Assembly (NCBI GenBank): GCA_913057175.1
Contig: CAJXNP010000008.1
Location: 186,001-250,000 of the forward strand
DNA: 64,000 nt
Direction of reading: 5' to 3'
From: an uncultured Cytophagales bacterium
Lineage (GTDB): Bacteria > Bacteroidota > Bacteroidia > Cytophagales > Cyclobacteriaceae
The translations under genes were made by a program, and so were the position numbers. The stretch's first letter is position 1. Every line of letters begins with the position of its first letter. Below, one piece after another: positions 9,313-17,979 of this stretch. Under the pieces are notes generated by a model that made no database searches, was not told where the DNA came from, and saw nothing but the letters and a program-made list of their open reading frames with translations.

Positions 9313-9347
9313 AAAAAAGGCCAACCCCTTTTGAGAGATTGGCCTTT
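9313..9347 (-). terminator. Intrinsic terminator downstream of rplS
   Basis: On the minus strand the arms AAAGGCCAA and TTGGCCTTT (9 bp, positions 9347-9339 and 9324-9316) enclose a 14-nt loop. The distal arm runs into a six-T tract (9318-9313). It begins 19 bp after the rplS stop codon. Confidence 0.88.
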
Positions 9348-9365
9348 GTAATATCTTTTGGATCT

Positions 9366-9722
9366 TTATTTCAATTTTTCTTTAATTCTTGCAGATTTAC
9401 CCTGACGACCTCTCAGGTAGAACAGCTTAGATCTTCTAACCTTACCTCTTCTTAAAACCTGGATGGATTCAATATTTGGTGATAAAATCGGGAAAACCCT
9501 TTCAACACCCACTCCGCTGGAAACCTTTCTAACCGTAAATGATTCACCATTTGATCCTTTGTTCTTTCTCTGGATAACGGTACCCTGAAAGTTTTGGATC
9601 CTTTCTTTATTTCCTTCTTTAATGTTATAAGCAACTACCACTGTATCACCAGGATTAAAATCCGGATATTTTGATCTGGTTTCCTGGTATTCTTTTTCGA
9701 CAATTTTTATCAATTCGCTCAT
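9366..9722 (-). CDS. rplS: 50S ribosomal protein L19
   Basis: Structural protein of the large ribosomal subunit at the 30S interface. The 118-residue sequence carries the family landmarks [26 protein letters not shown] and [15 protein letters not shown] (read as successive parts), and the basic tail [17 protein letters not shown]. Length is normal. It is transcribed alone, with a promoter-like TATATTTG at 9792-9785 (minus strand) and a strong intrinsic terminator after it. The roughly 55-nt leader contains a GCCT/AGGC pairing that might form an L19 leader element; this is speculative. Confidence 0.97.
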   Translation of the reverse strand: MSELIKIVEKEYQETRSKYPDFNPGDTVVVAYNIKEGNKERIQNFQGTVIQRKNKGSNGESFTVRKVSSGVGVERVFPILSPNIESIQVLRRGKVRRSKLFYLRGRQGKSARIKEKLK

Positions 9723-9784
9723 TTCTTTCAGCTTTTTGCCTTACGCCATAATTTTGGATGCAGGCAGGTTTCAAAAATGGAGTG

Positions 9785-9792
9785 CAAATATA
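9785..9792 (-). promoter_or_regulatory. rplS promoter -7 element
   Basis: The minus strand reads TATATTTG, matching TAnnTTTG, about 63 nt before the rplS ATG. No clear -33 element is seen. Confidence 0.5.
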
Positions 9793-9872
9793 GATAATTA
9801 TTTCTGTAAAATAATATTCTGAATTAAGAATTCTACTATTATTTTTTATCCAATTCAGATTTTCATCGCAAT

Positions 9873-10691
9873 TTATTGCAAAGCGATCAATTCCTTAAAA
9901 ATAAATGTCATTTTAGGTTCTGCAATATCTGCCGCAGCCAACACCTTTTCTATAGTAACTGGTTGAATTTTGCCCACTACACCCAAATCAGTGATAACTG
10001 ATATCGCAAAAACAGGAATGCCCATATGACGGGCAACAATGTTTTCCGGAATGGTTGACATTCCCACAGCATCTGCTCCAATAATTCTCAGGAATTTATA
10101 TTCAGCCGGAGTTTCGAGATTTGGTCCCGGAACACTGGCATATATTCCTTTATGAATTTTGATTTCATTATCCAAAGCAATTTTCAAAGCCTGCTGGATC
10201 ATTTCGGGATCGTAGGGATCATACATATCCGGAAACCTCGGCCCCATTTCATTGAGGTTTGAACCCCTGAGAGGATTGTCAGGTTGCAGGTTGATGTGGT
10301 CTTCCAGGATCATCAGGTCGCTGATCTCATGTTTTGGGTCAAGACCACCACAAGCATTTGAAATAAAAAGCTTTTTTATCCCCAACTTTTTCATCACCCT
10401 TACCGGGAATGTAATTTCCTGTGCTGAGTAACCTTCGTAGTAATGGAGTCTCCCCTGCATGACAACTACCTTTTTACCCGAGAGCTCACCAAAAAGGAGT
10501 CTGCCGTGATGACTTTCTACAGTTGATATGGGAAAATTCGGGATCTTTTCATACTCGATAACCTGGTCTATATTTAATTCTTTGACAAGCCCTCCCAAAC
10601 CAGTACCCAGAATAATTCCAAACTGAGGTTCTTGTGAGTAGATGTTTTGAATATAGGAAACTGCCTCGTTGATTTTATCCATTAAATCCAT
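9873..10691 (-). CDS. Purine nucleoside phosphorylase (PNP family I, trimeric type)
   Basis: Phosphorolyses purine (deoxy)nucleosides to base and (deoxy)ribose-1-phosphate in purine salvage. The protein shows the phosphate-binding GTGLGGL, then ESHHGRL, QGRLHYYEG and the substrate loop SVPGPNLETPAEYKFL with VGMSTIPE. These are hallmarks of the trimeric guanosine/inosine phosphorylases. The ATG at 10691 (MDLMDKINEAV) or 10682 is more likely than the GTG at 10724. Length of about 270 residues is typical. It is monocistronic and is followed by a long non-coding stretch before the divergent dnaN. Confidence 0.95.
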   Translation of the reverse strand: MDLMDKINEAVSYIQNIYSQEPQFGIILGTGLGGLVKELNIDQVIEYEKIPNFPISTVESHHGRLLFGELSGKKVVVMQGRLHYYEGYSAQEITFPVRVMKKLGIKKLFISNACGGLDPKHEISDLMILEDHINLQPDNPLRGSNLNEMGPRFPDMYDPYDPEMIQQALKIALDNEIKIHKGIYASVPGPNLETPAEYKFLRIIGADAVGMSTIPENIVARHMGIPVFAISVITDLGVVGKIQPVTIEKVLAAADIAEPKMTFIFKELIALQ

Positions 10692-10724
10692 TCTAAAAAA
10701 TTTTGCTGAATTTGCCTCTAACAC

Positions 10725-11091
10725 GGGAAGTTAAGGAATTCGGGTGAAAGCGTAAAACGCTAACCAGAAGCTTCTTTCTTCCTATTGTTTAAGTCACTAT
10801 TTTCAAGAGAAGTATAATTGAACCATTAAAAATCCAGTTAAAAAGTCCTAAAATATGGAGCGGTAACAAACTTAAACGATTAATCTTTGATCCTTCCTGC
10901 AAAATAAGCTCATCGGTATTTATAATTGATATTTATTTTTAAATTTACCGTTCTTTATTTTGCCACGTTCATTTTTTATCGGAACAATCATTTTCTCCCG
11001 TATAATCAGGGCAGAAAAGGTCAAATTGGGATATTAAACTTGAAGCTATTAGTGGTAATATTTTTAGATATATTAATTTAATAATACACGC
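10725..11091. other. Intergenic region between divergent PNP gene and dnaN
   Basis: This is 367 bp without a credible reading frame. It is AT-rich. The minus strand has TAAGTTTG at 10874-10867, a match to TAnnTTTG that could drive the PNP gene with a long leader. On the plus strand only near-matches occur (TAAACTTG around 11035). No DnaA-box cluster, tRNA or riboswitch fold was recognised. Confidence 0.5.
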
Positions 11092-12219
11092 ATGAAGTTC
11101 ATTGTTTCATCAGGAACGCTACTCAAAGAGTTAAACAATATAAATGGTGTTGTCACCACAAATCCGGTTGTACCAATCCTGGAAAATTTCCTTTTCGAAA
11201 TAAAAGACGGTACGCTCACAGTAACTGCATCGGATCTCCAAACTTCCATGATCATTGAAATGGAGGTTGAAGCAAAGGAAAATGGAAACATTGCCGTACC
11301 AGCAAAAATTCTGATGGACACGCTGAAAAATTTGCCCGAACAACCTGTGACTTTCTCGATCGATGAGGATACTTATTCCATCGAAATCAGTTCTGACAAC
11401 GGACGATACAAGCTGGCTGGTGAGAATGCTACCGATTTTCCTAAGATCCCGGAAGTATCCGATGGATTCTCAGTGAACATTTCTACGGATGCCTTGGCAA
11501 GCGCCATTAACAATACCATCTTCTCAACAAGCAATGACGAATTGCGTCCGGCTATGACAGGCGTTTATGTGAACTTAAGCGATACCAATACCACTTTCGT
11601 GGCAACTGACGGTCACAGACTTGTTCGATACAGAAGGGTAGATGTCGCTTCGGAAGATAGCCATGCGATCATTATCCCAAGAAAAGCGCTAAATCTCTTA
11701 AAGATCACACTGCCTGCAGAAAACACCAATGTATCGATCGATTTCAATATGGCAAATGCATTTTTCCGGTTCAATAATATCAAAATGATCTGTCGTCTGA
11801 TCGACGAAAGATTTCCTGATTACGAGAATGTCATTCCTGCCAATAATGACAACATGATGTTTATCAACAGGGATGAATTGTTAAGTTCATTGCGACGTAT
11901 TTCCATTTATGCCAATAAGACAACAAATCAGGTAAGAGTTAAAATTACTGGTAGTGAACTTCAGATCTCTGCGGAAGATCTGGATTTTTCAAATGAAGCC
12001 AACGAAAGGCTGAGCTGTGAGCATGATGGAGAAGATATTGAGATTGGTTTTAATGCGAAATTTCTGATCGAAGTTTTAAATAATCTCGATAGTGAAGAAA
12101 TCCAGGTGAAATTATCAGAGCCAAATCGTGCCGGCCTGTTTTTACCAAAAGAGAAAAGTGATCACGAAGATATTTTAATGCTCGTCATGCCGGTCATGTT
12201 GAGTAACTATACAACCTAA
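11092..12219 (+). CDS. dnaN: DNA polymerase III subunit beta (sliding clamp)
   Basis: Ring-shaped processivity clamp that tethers DNA polymerase III to DNA. The 375-residue length and the three-domain clamp layout fit. MKFIVSSGTLLKELNNINGVV opens domain 1, FVATDGHRLVRYR lies in domain 2 and the C-terminal LMLVMPVML motif forms part of the partner-binding pocket. dnaA is not adjacent, as is common in this phylum. Its stop codon is 1 bp from the convergent murA stop, and a strong hairpin lies just beyond in the end of murA. Confidence 0.98.
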   Translation: MKFIVSSGTLLKELNNINGVVTTNPVVPILENFLFEIKDGTLTVTASDLQTSMIIEMEVEAKENGNIAVPAKILMDTLKNLPEQPVTFSIDEDTYSIEISSDNGRYKLAGENATDFPKIPEVSDGFSVNISTDALASAINNTIFSTSNDELRPAMTGVYVNLSDTNTTFVATDGHRLVRYRRVDVASEDSHAIIIPRKALNLLKITLPAENTNVSIDFNMANAFFRFNNIKMICRLIDERFPDYENVIPANNDNMMFINRDELLSSLRRISIYANKTTNQVRVKITGSELQISAEDLDFSNEANERLSCEHDGEDIEIGFNAKFLIEVLNNLDSEEIQVKLSEPNRAGLFLPKEKSDHEDILMLVMPVMLSNYTT

Positions 12220-12220
12220 C

Positions 12221-13528
12221 CTAATCAATTCTCTGGATATCCGCTCCGAGATTTCGGAGGCGGATATCTATTTGTTGATATCCCCTGTCTATCTGATCGA
12301 TGTTGTGAATCTCGCTTGTTCCCTTTGCGGAAAGCGCTGCGATGAGAAGTGCTACGCCAGCCCTGATATCAGGTGAACTCATTTTAATCCCACGAAGTGG
12401 GACTTTTCTGTCCAAGCCCATGACCGTCGCACGGTGTGGATCACATAATATAATTTGCGCACCCATATCGATCAGTTTATCGACAAAAAACAACCGACTT
12501 TCAAACATTTTCTGATGGATCAGCACATTGCCTTTGGCCTGCGTGGCAACTACTAAAAATACACTTAAAAGGTCAGGGGTTAATCCCGGCCAGGGAGCAT
12601 CAGCTATGGACATGATGGAACCATCAATGAATGTCTCAATTTCATAATTGTCCTGTTGGGGAATAAAAATGTCATCTCCGACAAAATCCATGTTGATCCC
12701 CAATCTTGCAAAGATATCAGGGATAATACCTAAATGTTCAATTCCGGCATTTTTTATGGTGATTTCTGATTTGGTCATAGCGGCAAGCCCGATGAAACTT
12801 CCCACTTCAATCATATCGGGCAACAGTGTATGATCAGTTCCCTTCAGCTTTTTCACTCCTTCGATCTGCAACAAATTGGATCCAACGCCAGAAATTTTGG
12901 CACCCATTTTATTCAGCATTTTGCAAAGCTGCTGAATGTATGGCTCACAGGCGGCGTTGTAGATTGTAGTTTTTCCATTTGCCAGAACTGCTGCCATTAA
13001 AATATTAGCTGTCCCTGTCACAGAAGCTTCATCCAGCAACATATAAGCTCCATGCAAACCGGAAGCATCGATATGATAATATTTATCATCGTCATCGTAA
13101 CGAAATCTGGCGCCAAGCTTTTCGAATCCAATGAAATGGGTATCCAATCTTCGCCTTCCGATTTTGTCACCGCCTGGTTTTGGAACATTCGCTTTACCAA
13201 ACCTGGCAAGGAGAGGGCCAAGGATCATAATGGATCCGCGTAAAGCTGCTGCCTTATTTTTGAATCCTTTTGTTTCCAGGTAATTGATATCAACTTTATC
13301 TGCTTTGAAGAGAAATGATCCACTACCCTTTTTTCGGATAGTTACGCCTAATTCCGACATCAGCTCAAGAAGCTTGTTGACATCGCGTATATCAGGAATG
13401 TTATTGATCGTTACTTCCTCTTCTGTAAGTAAAGTGGCGCAGATAACTTGAAGGGCCTCATTTTTAGCTCCTTGCGGAATGATTTCACCCTTAAGGGAAT
13501 GGCCTCCCTTAACTCTGAAGAATGCCAT
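12221..13528 (-). CDS. murA: UDP-N-acetylglucosamine 1-carboxyvinyltransferase with Asp at the catalytic Cys position
   Basis: Transfers enolpyruvate from PEP to UDP-GlcNAc, the first committed step of peptidoglycan synthesis. The 435-residue protein starts MAFFRVKGGHSLKGEIIPQGAKNEAL (in two parts), with the lysine of GAKNEAL in place. The loop that usually reads GGC-AIG-R-P reads PGGDKIGRRRLDTH, so D121 (codon GAC at 13168-13166) replaces the cysteine that fosfomycin alkylates. The conserved WPGLTPDLLS aspartate is present. It overlaps the upstream DUF4290 stop by 1 bp (TAATG), so translation is coupled. Fosfomycin insensitivity is predicted, not shown. Confidence 0.95.
   Translation of the reverse strand: MAFFRVKGGHSLKGEIIPQGAKNEALQVICATLLTEEEVTINNIPDIRDVNKLLELMSELGVTIRKKGSGSFLFKADKVDINYLETKGFKNKAAALRGSIMILGPLLARFGKANVPKPGGDKIGRRRLDTHFIGFEKLGARFRYDDDDKYYHIDASGLHGAYMLLDEASVTGTANILMAAVLANGKTTIYNAACEPYIQQLCKMLNKMGAKISGVGSNLLQIEGVKKLKGTDHTLLPDMIEVGSFIGLAAMTKSEITIKNAGIEHLGIIPDIFARLGINMDFVGDDIFIPQQDNYEIETFIDGSIMSIADAPWPGLTPDLLSVFLVVATQAKGNVLIHQKMFESRLFFVDKLIDMGAQIILCDPHRATVMGLDRKVPLRGIKMSSPDIRAGVALLIAALSAKGTSEIHNIDQIDRGYQQIDIRLRNLGADIQRID
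12236..12268. terminator. Strong hairpin in murA 3' end, candidate dnaN terminator
   Basis: GATATCCGCTCCGA (12236-12249) pairs with TCGGAGGCGGATATC (12254-12268): 14 bp with a single bulged G and a 4-nt loop. It starts 17 nt after the dnaN stop codon but lies inside the last codons of the opposing murA gene. On the plus strand it is followed only by TATTTGTT, not a clean T-tract. A competing 7-bp pairing GGATATC/GATATCC uses the distal arm. Confidence 0.5.
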
Positions 13529-14199
13529 TAGTTTCTTCTTCTTCTATTTTGGTTGTTCCTGTTTCTTTTGTTGTTTCCTTTTCCTCTGTTGTCTCTTTTG
13601 TCTCTTCCATCCCTGCTGTCCCGGTTTCGATCCTTTGCTTCCGCCATCGTAGATTCAAAGAAGTTATTTTCCTTCACCATCGCAATGTCAAGATCCAACA
13701 CCCCTGAAGAAAGGTTTTTTATGTTGTGTATAATAGTCGATTCATCCGTATTTTCACGATTCCAAACCTGGTGAAATCCCTTCATGAGTCTGCCAATGTA
13801 AATAGTAGCTTCCTCACGTTCTTTGGGATCTTCAATCTCCATTGCCCTTTTTATCAGAAGTTCAATGTTTCGTCCATAATGCTTAAACTTTACTTCAGAA
13901 GGTTTATACTTTAATTTATGGGGTTTCTTTGTCAAAAATTCTTTTTCCGGAACAGGAAAGGGAGAATCAATGTCTATATTAAAATCTGCCATGATAAACA
14001 TATCATCCCAAAGCTTCTGGCTACTTTCATTATCTCTTACATTGGGGTTTAGCTGTCTCATTAGCTCTACCAGAATCTCCGCATATTCATTTCTCTTTTG
14101 TTTGTCTTCGGTCTTATTGACAAACTCTACCAGCTTCTGGATATTCCTACCATATTCCTTCAGAATCAATGTAGGTCTTTGCGTATTGTAATCGTTCAT
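13528..14199 (-). CDS. DUF4290-family protein
   Basis: Function unknown; the family is restricted to Bacteroidota. The 223-residue protein begins NDYNTQRPTLILKEYGRNIQ, the characteristic start, and continues with two helical repeats containing KHYGRNIELLIKRAMEIED and EEATIYIGRLMKGFHQVWN. It ends in a very basic, low-complexity tail rich in Arg, Asn, Asp and Lys (about residues 190-223), which may bind RNA or be disordered. It follows uvrD/pcrA by 34 bp and its stop overlaps the murA start, so the three are likely one operon. No mechanism can be stated. Confidence 0.9.
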   Translation of the reverse strand: MNDYNTQRPTLILKEYGRNIQKLVEFVNKTEDKQKRNEYAEILVELMRQLNPNVRDNESSQKLWDDMFIMADFNIDIDSPFPVPEKEFLTKKPHKLKYKPSEVKFKHYGRNIELLIKRAMEIEDPKEREEATIYIGRLMKGFHQVWNRENTDESTIIHNIKNLSSGVLDLDIAMVKENNFFESTMAEAKDRNRDSRDGRDKRDNRGKGNNKRNRNNQNRRRRN

Positions 14200-14233
14200 G
14201 TACTAGGATTTATATAACAGAAAAAGGATATGG

Positions 14234-16498
14234 TTATTCAGTTCCGTTACTTTCGTGTATTCTAAGTTTAGCAAAGCTAAGCAATAATGTTTTTTCTCCA
14301 AAATTATCGAATAAAACCTTGGCTTTCCTGTTGGCACCATCCATGTCCATTTTTACTACTTTTCCGTATCCAAATTTTGGATGCTCTACCTTCATTCCTT
14401 CCTGCAATCCGGTGGTATCACTGGGTTTGAAATCCTCTGATACTTTGTGCGAATAACTAGCGACCTGATTTACTTTCTGGTTTTGTTTTAATCCCGAAAC
14501 AAGGTTTTTTGTGTAATGAGAAGTCCTGATTTGCGGTTCGGGTGATCCATACTTTCTGTTTACCTTAATAAACCTTGGCTCTATTTCTTCCAAAAACCGA
14601 CTGGGCTCGCACGACTTCAATCGGCCAAAACGATATCTGGTGGTAGCATAGGTAAGGAAAAGCTTATTTTTTGCTCTTGTGATGGCCACATAAAACAACC
14701 TCCTCTCCTCCTCAAGATCAGCACGGCTGCTAAGCATCATTTGTGAGGGGAAAAGATCCTCTTCCATTCCTACCAGGTAAACATTTTTGAACTCCAGGCC
14801 TTTCGCCATATGGATGGTCATGAGCGTTACCTTGTCCTGATCATCATCCTTGTCTTCATCCACGGAAGTTATCAACGAAACTTCCTGCAAGAATGCTACC
14901 AGGCTTTTATCTTCGATTTCAGGATTATCGACAAATTCTTTAATCGCGTTCAGCAATTCCTGGACGTTCTCATAACGGTTAACGCCTTCGATGGTTTTGT
15001 CGTCATACAGCTCTTTCAACAATCCTGATTGTCTGGCAATGTAATTAGCTGCTTCATAGGCATCTTTTTGCCCAACCATAATCATAAAGCTTTTGATCAT
15101 GGTCGCAAAATCATCGATCAGGTTAGCGCCCCTGCCATCCAAATAACGATGGACGTTACTGATAATTTGCCAGAGACCAACTCCTGCATCACTGGCAGCA
15201 ACAATTACCTTGTCAACACTTCCCGGACCAATTCCTCTCTTAGGAGTATTGATGATGCGTCGAAGGGCCTGTTCATCGTTCTGATTGACAACAAACCTGA
15301 GATAGCACAAAATATCCTTGATCTCTTTTCTCTGGTAGAAAGATAATCCCCCGATGATTTTGTATTTGATATTGACCCTTCTCAGTGCTTCTTCAATCGC
15401 CCTGGACTGGCTGTTTGTCCGGTACAAAACAGCGACATCCGAATTACTGACCTGGTTGTTCATTTTCTCCTCAAAAATGGAGGATGCTACCAGCTTTCCT
15501 TCTTCGTTATCTGAATTTGCTTTCAACAATTCAATAAGATCACCGTCGTGGTTTTCCGTCCAGACAGCTTTTTTAAGCTGGGCTTTGTTATGAACAATAA
15601 CTGAATTGGCTGCATTGACAATTACTTTGGTGGAACGATAATTCTGTTCCAGTTTGATCACCTTCAGATCGGGAAAATCCTTTTCAAAATTCAGGATGTT
15701 CTGGATATCAGCGCCGCGGAAAGCATAAATACTTTGGGCATCGTCACCCACCACACAAATATTCTGATTGACGTTGGAAAGTTTTCTTGTTATCAAATAC
15801 TGTGAAATATTGGTATCCTGGAACTCATCGACAAGCACATATCTGAACCGGTGTTGATATTTGTTCAACACATCGACATGATCGCGAAACAAAACATTGG
15901 TATTGAACAAAAGGTCATCAAAATCCATCGCCCCGGCGTGAAAACATCTCTGCGAATAGATCTTATACAACCTGCCAATTTCCGGCCTCATGGAGGATTC
16001 GTCATCAGCCTTGTAAATGGGATTATTCAGGTATTCCTGCCAGGAGATCAGGCGGTTTTTAGCGGCGGATATTCTGTTGTAAACAATATTGGGTTTGTAC
16101 AGCTTATCATCCAGCCCTTGTTCCTTGACAATATTTTTGATCAGCGATTTGGAGTCGTCTGTGTCGTAAATTGTGAAATTACTCGGATAACCAATTTTCT
16201 CTCCTTCACTTCTCAGGATTCGGGCAAAAACAGAGTGGAAAGTTCCCATCCACAAATTCCTGGCATCTGGCCCTACAACACTTTCAATTCGTTCTCTCAT
16301 CTCACCTGCAGCCTTATTGGTAAATGTCAGGGCAAGAATGTTAAAAGGATCGACTCCTTTTTGTTGAATTAAGTATGCTATTCTGAAAGTTAACACCCTT
16401 GTCTTACCCGACCCTGCTCCTGCTATGATCATACAAGGTCCTTCTGTATTCTCTACTCCTTCTCGCTGCGGTTCATTTAATCCTTCCAGGTAATCCAT
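14234..16498 (-). CDS. ATP-dependent DNA helicase, UvrD/PcrA family (SF1)
   Basis: 3'-5' helicase used in nucleotide-excision and mismatch repair or in removing proteins from DNA. The roughly 754-residue protein has Walker A AGAGSGKTR, GTFHSVFARILR (motif Ia), VDEFQDTN (motif II), VVGDDAQSIYAFRGAD (motif III), LEQNYRST (motif IV), TIHMAKGLEF (motif V) and VAITRAKNKL (motif VI). The C-terminal region ends in the PcrA-like Tudor segment GMKVEHPKFGYGKVVKMD. ATG 16498 (MDYLEGLNEPQREG) is the family start, not the upstream GTG/ATG frame to 16525. It leads the DUF4290-murA run. Confidence 0.95.
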   Translation of the reverse strand: MDYLEGLNEPQREGVENTEGPCMIIAGAGSGKTRVLTFRIAYLIQQKGVDPFNILALTFTNKAAGEMRERIESVVGPDARNLWMGTFHSVFARILRSEGEKIGYPSNFTIYDTDDSKSLIKNIVKEQGLDDKLYKPNIVYNRISAAKNRLISWQEYLNNPIYKADDESSMRPEIGRLYKIYSQRCFHAGAMDFDDLLFNTNVLFRDHVDVLNKYQHRFRYVLVDEFQDTNISQYLITRKLSNVNQNICVVGDDAQSIYAFRGADIQNILNFEKDFPDLKVIKLEQNYRSTKVIVNAANSVIVHNKAQLKKAVWTENHDGDLIELLKANSDNEEGKLVASSIFEEKMNNQVSNSDVAVLYRTNSQSRAIEEALRRVNIKYKIIGGLSFYQRKEIKDILCYLRFVVNQNDEQALRRIINTPKRGIGPGSVDKVIVAASDAGVGLWQIISNVHRYLDGRGANLIDDFATMIKSFMIMVGQKDAYEAANYIARQSGLLKELYDDKTIEGVNRYENVQELLNAIKEFVDNPEIEDKSLVAFLQEVSLITSVDEDKDDDQDKVTLMTIHMAKGLEFKNVYLVGMEEDLFPSQMMLSSRADLEEERRLFYVAITRAKNKLFLTYATTRYRFGRLKSCEPSRFLEEIEPRFIKVNRKYGSPEPQIRTSHYTKNLVSGLKQNQKVNQVASYSHKVSEDFKPSDTTGLQEGMKVEHPKFGYGKVVKMDMDGANRKAKVLFDNFGEKTLLLSFAKLRIHESNGTE

Positions 16499-16698
16499 TC
16501 TGTATCTTAAAAATGCGACCCGCAAGTTAATAATTAAGATCGTTTTGAACGGGTGAATCTGAGAGAATCTTAAAATTAATTAATGGGGCATTTCCTTACA
16601 TGCATGTCAAAAGATTTCATATAAGAAAAATTAGAAACGGTATAATTCAGATTTTTGATTTTTTCAACTTCAAAACCCCACGGCGTCAGAATGATTAT

Positions 16699-16706
16699 TA
16701 AATTTG
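16699..16706 (+). promoter_or_regulatory. Promoter -7 element for the DUF3109 gene
   Basis: TAAATTTG, matching TAnnTTTG, lies 26 nt before the ATG at 16733. Because it sits downstream of the ATGs at 16655 and 16691, it supports 16733 as the start. Confidence 0.5.
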
Positions 16707-16732
16707 CAGCTCAACTTGCCCGCGCTAAAAAT

Positions 16733-17335
16733 ATGATTGTAGTAGAAAACACCATTATCAGCGATGATATTGCAGAAAACTACTTCGTTTGTGATTTAAA
16801 CAAATGTAAGGGCGCATGCTGTGTGGAAGGAGATCTTGGGGCACCGCTTCAGGATGAGGAACTCAAGCAAATTGACAAGGTGTATGATAAAGTCGAACCT
16901 TACCTGTCTGAAAAAGGAAAAAGGGCCATTCAACAGCAGGGAAGATACGTTTTTGACGAGGACAAGGAGTTCTCAACACCAACAATCGATGGCAAAGAAT
17001 GTGCTTACGCCATTTACGATGAACGCGGGGTTTTAAAATGTTCATTTGAACAAGCTTTCAATGACAAGAAAATCAAGTTCAAAAAGCCTATAAGCTGCCA
17101 TCTCTATCCCGTCAGGATCACCAAATATGACGACTACGACGCCATCAATTACGATAGGTGGGACATCTGCAACCCCGCCTGCAACCTAGGCCAGCAGCTG
17201 AAAGTTCCTCTCTATAAATTTCTGAAAGACGCTTTGATTCGCAAGTACGGAAAAGAATGGTATGCGAAGTTTCTGAAGGAGATTAAGAAGAGGGAGGTGG
17301 AGAGTAGGAAGAAGGAAGCTGGGAATGGGAAGTAA
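16733..17335 (+). CDS. DUF3109-family cysteine-rich protein
   Basis: Function unknown; the family has conserved cysteines reminiscent of zinc or iron-sulfur binding proteins (YkgJ-like). The 200-residue product begins [20 protein letters not shown] and has cysteines in [15 protein letters not shown], then [22 protein letters not shown] and [14 protein letters not shown] 16733 is preferred because family members start at this position and a promoter element overlaps the upstream alternatives. The C-terminal residues from about 180 on ([16 protein letters not shown]) are encoded by a G/A-only-looking tract that continues into the intergenic region, suggesting an added low-complexity tail. Confidence 0.88.
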   Translation: MIVVENTIISDDIAENYFVCDLNKCKGACCVEGDLGAPLQDEELKQIDKVYDKVEPYLSEKGKRAIQQQGRYVFDEDKEFSTPTIDGKECAYAIYDERGVLKCSFEQAFNDKKIKFKKPISCHLYPVRITKYDDYDAINYDRWDICNPACNLGQQLKVPLYKFLKDALIRKYGKEWYAKFLKEIKKREVESRKKEAGNGK

Positions 17336-17359
17336 AAGTCGACACTGTACAAAACTTGC

Positions 17360-17773
17360 TTAGAGCCATTCTTCAAAAATTTCAGTTTTTACGAATTTCG
17401 CTTCTTTAATACTAATATTTTTTCTTGGTAGAGGTTTAATTGTTAAATCAAAAAGCTGACCTAAAACCATGTGTATTTCACTTATATACTTTTCACTTCC
17501 AATAGAAAAACTAATTCTAGCCAATTTTACTTCATCTTTCCTTTGAAATAGGACTTCTTCAGGAATAGTACCAAATTTCCTTGGATAAAGTTCTGTCGCT
17601 TTAGTGTTCTTATACTCTATTCTTTTTATCAACTTCAAATAAGACAATTGCTGCTTAATTTTCCATGCTTTTACATCTGGCAAATTTGCGATTAAACAGT
17701 CAATAATATTGTTCTCTAGTATTGACAAATCATCTAATTTTGGCTCTCTAATCTTCTTTCCCCAAATCATCAC
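17360..17773 (-). CDS. Hypothetical protein, 137 aa, in AT-rich patch
   Basis: I do not recognise this family. The product starts MMIWGKKIREPKLDD, has no signal peptide or membrane segment, and ends FVKTEIFEEWL. It has a helical N-terminal half and a strand-rich C-terminal half. A minus-strand TAGGTTTG (17812-17805) matches the promoter element 31 nt upstream of the start, which supports expression. The coding region is visibly richer in A and T than the flanking housekeeping genes, suggesting recent acquisition, although this could also be drift. Confidence 0.65.
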   Translation of the reverse strand: MMIWGKKIREPKLDDLSILENNIIDCLIANLPDVKAWKIKQQLSYLKLIKRIEYKNTKATELYPRKFGTIPEEVLFQRKDEVKLARISFSIGSEKYISEIHMVLGQLFDLTIKPLPRKNISIKEAKFVKTEIFEEWL

Positions 17774-17804
17774 TTTAAATTAAGAATGAAATACCCGATT
17801 AAAC

Positions 17805-17812
17805 CAAACCTA
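17805..17812 (-). promoter_or_regulatory. Promoter -7 element for the 17773 gene
   Basis: The minus strand reads TAGGTTTG, matching TAnnTTTG. No -33 element at the usual spacing. Confidence 0.35.
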
Positions 17813-17979
17813 ACTTATTAATTCTGAAAAACATAATTTACTAATTTTGCGATCTGACTTGTTCTTTTAAATAGTTTCCTAAAATCAGGCAGTTTAGCCA
17901 ACTCTGGGAATGTCTTAAACCTATCTTTTGCTTTTCCTGTTTAGTCGTAAAAATTAATCTTAATATTTGAAGAGTTTGT

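Noticed and set aside
10725-11091. Replication origin near dnaN
   Set aside because: No dnaA, no cluster of DnaA boxes and no AT-rich unwinding repeats were seen, and in this phylum dnaN is often away from the origin.
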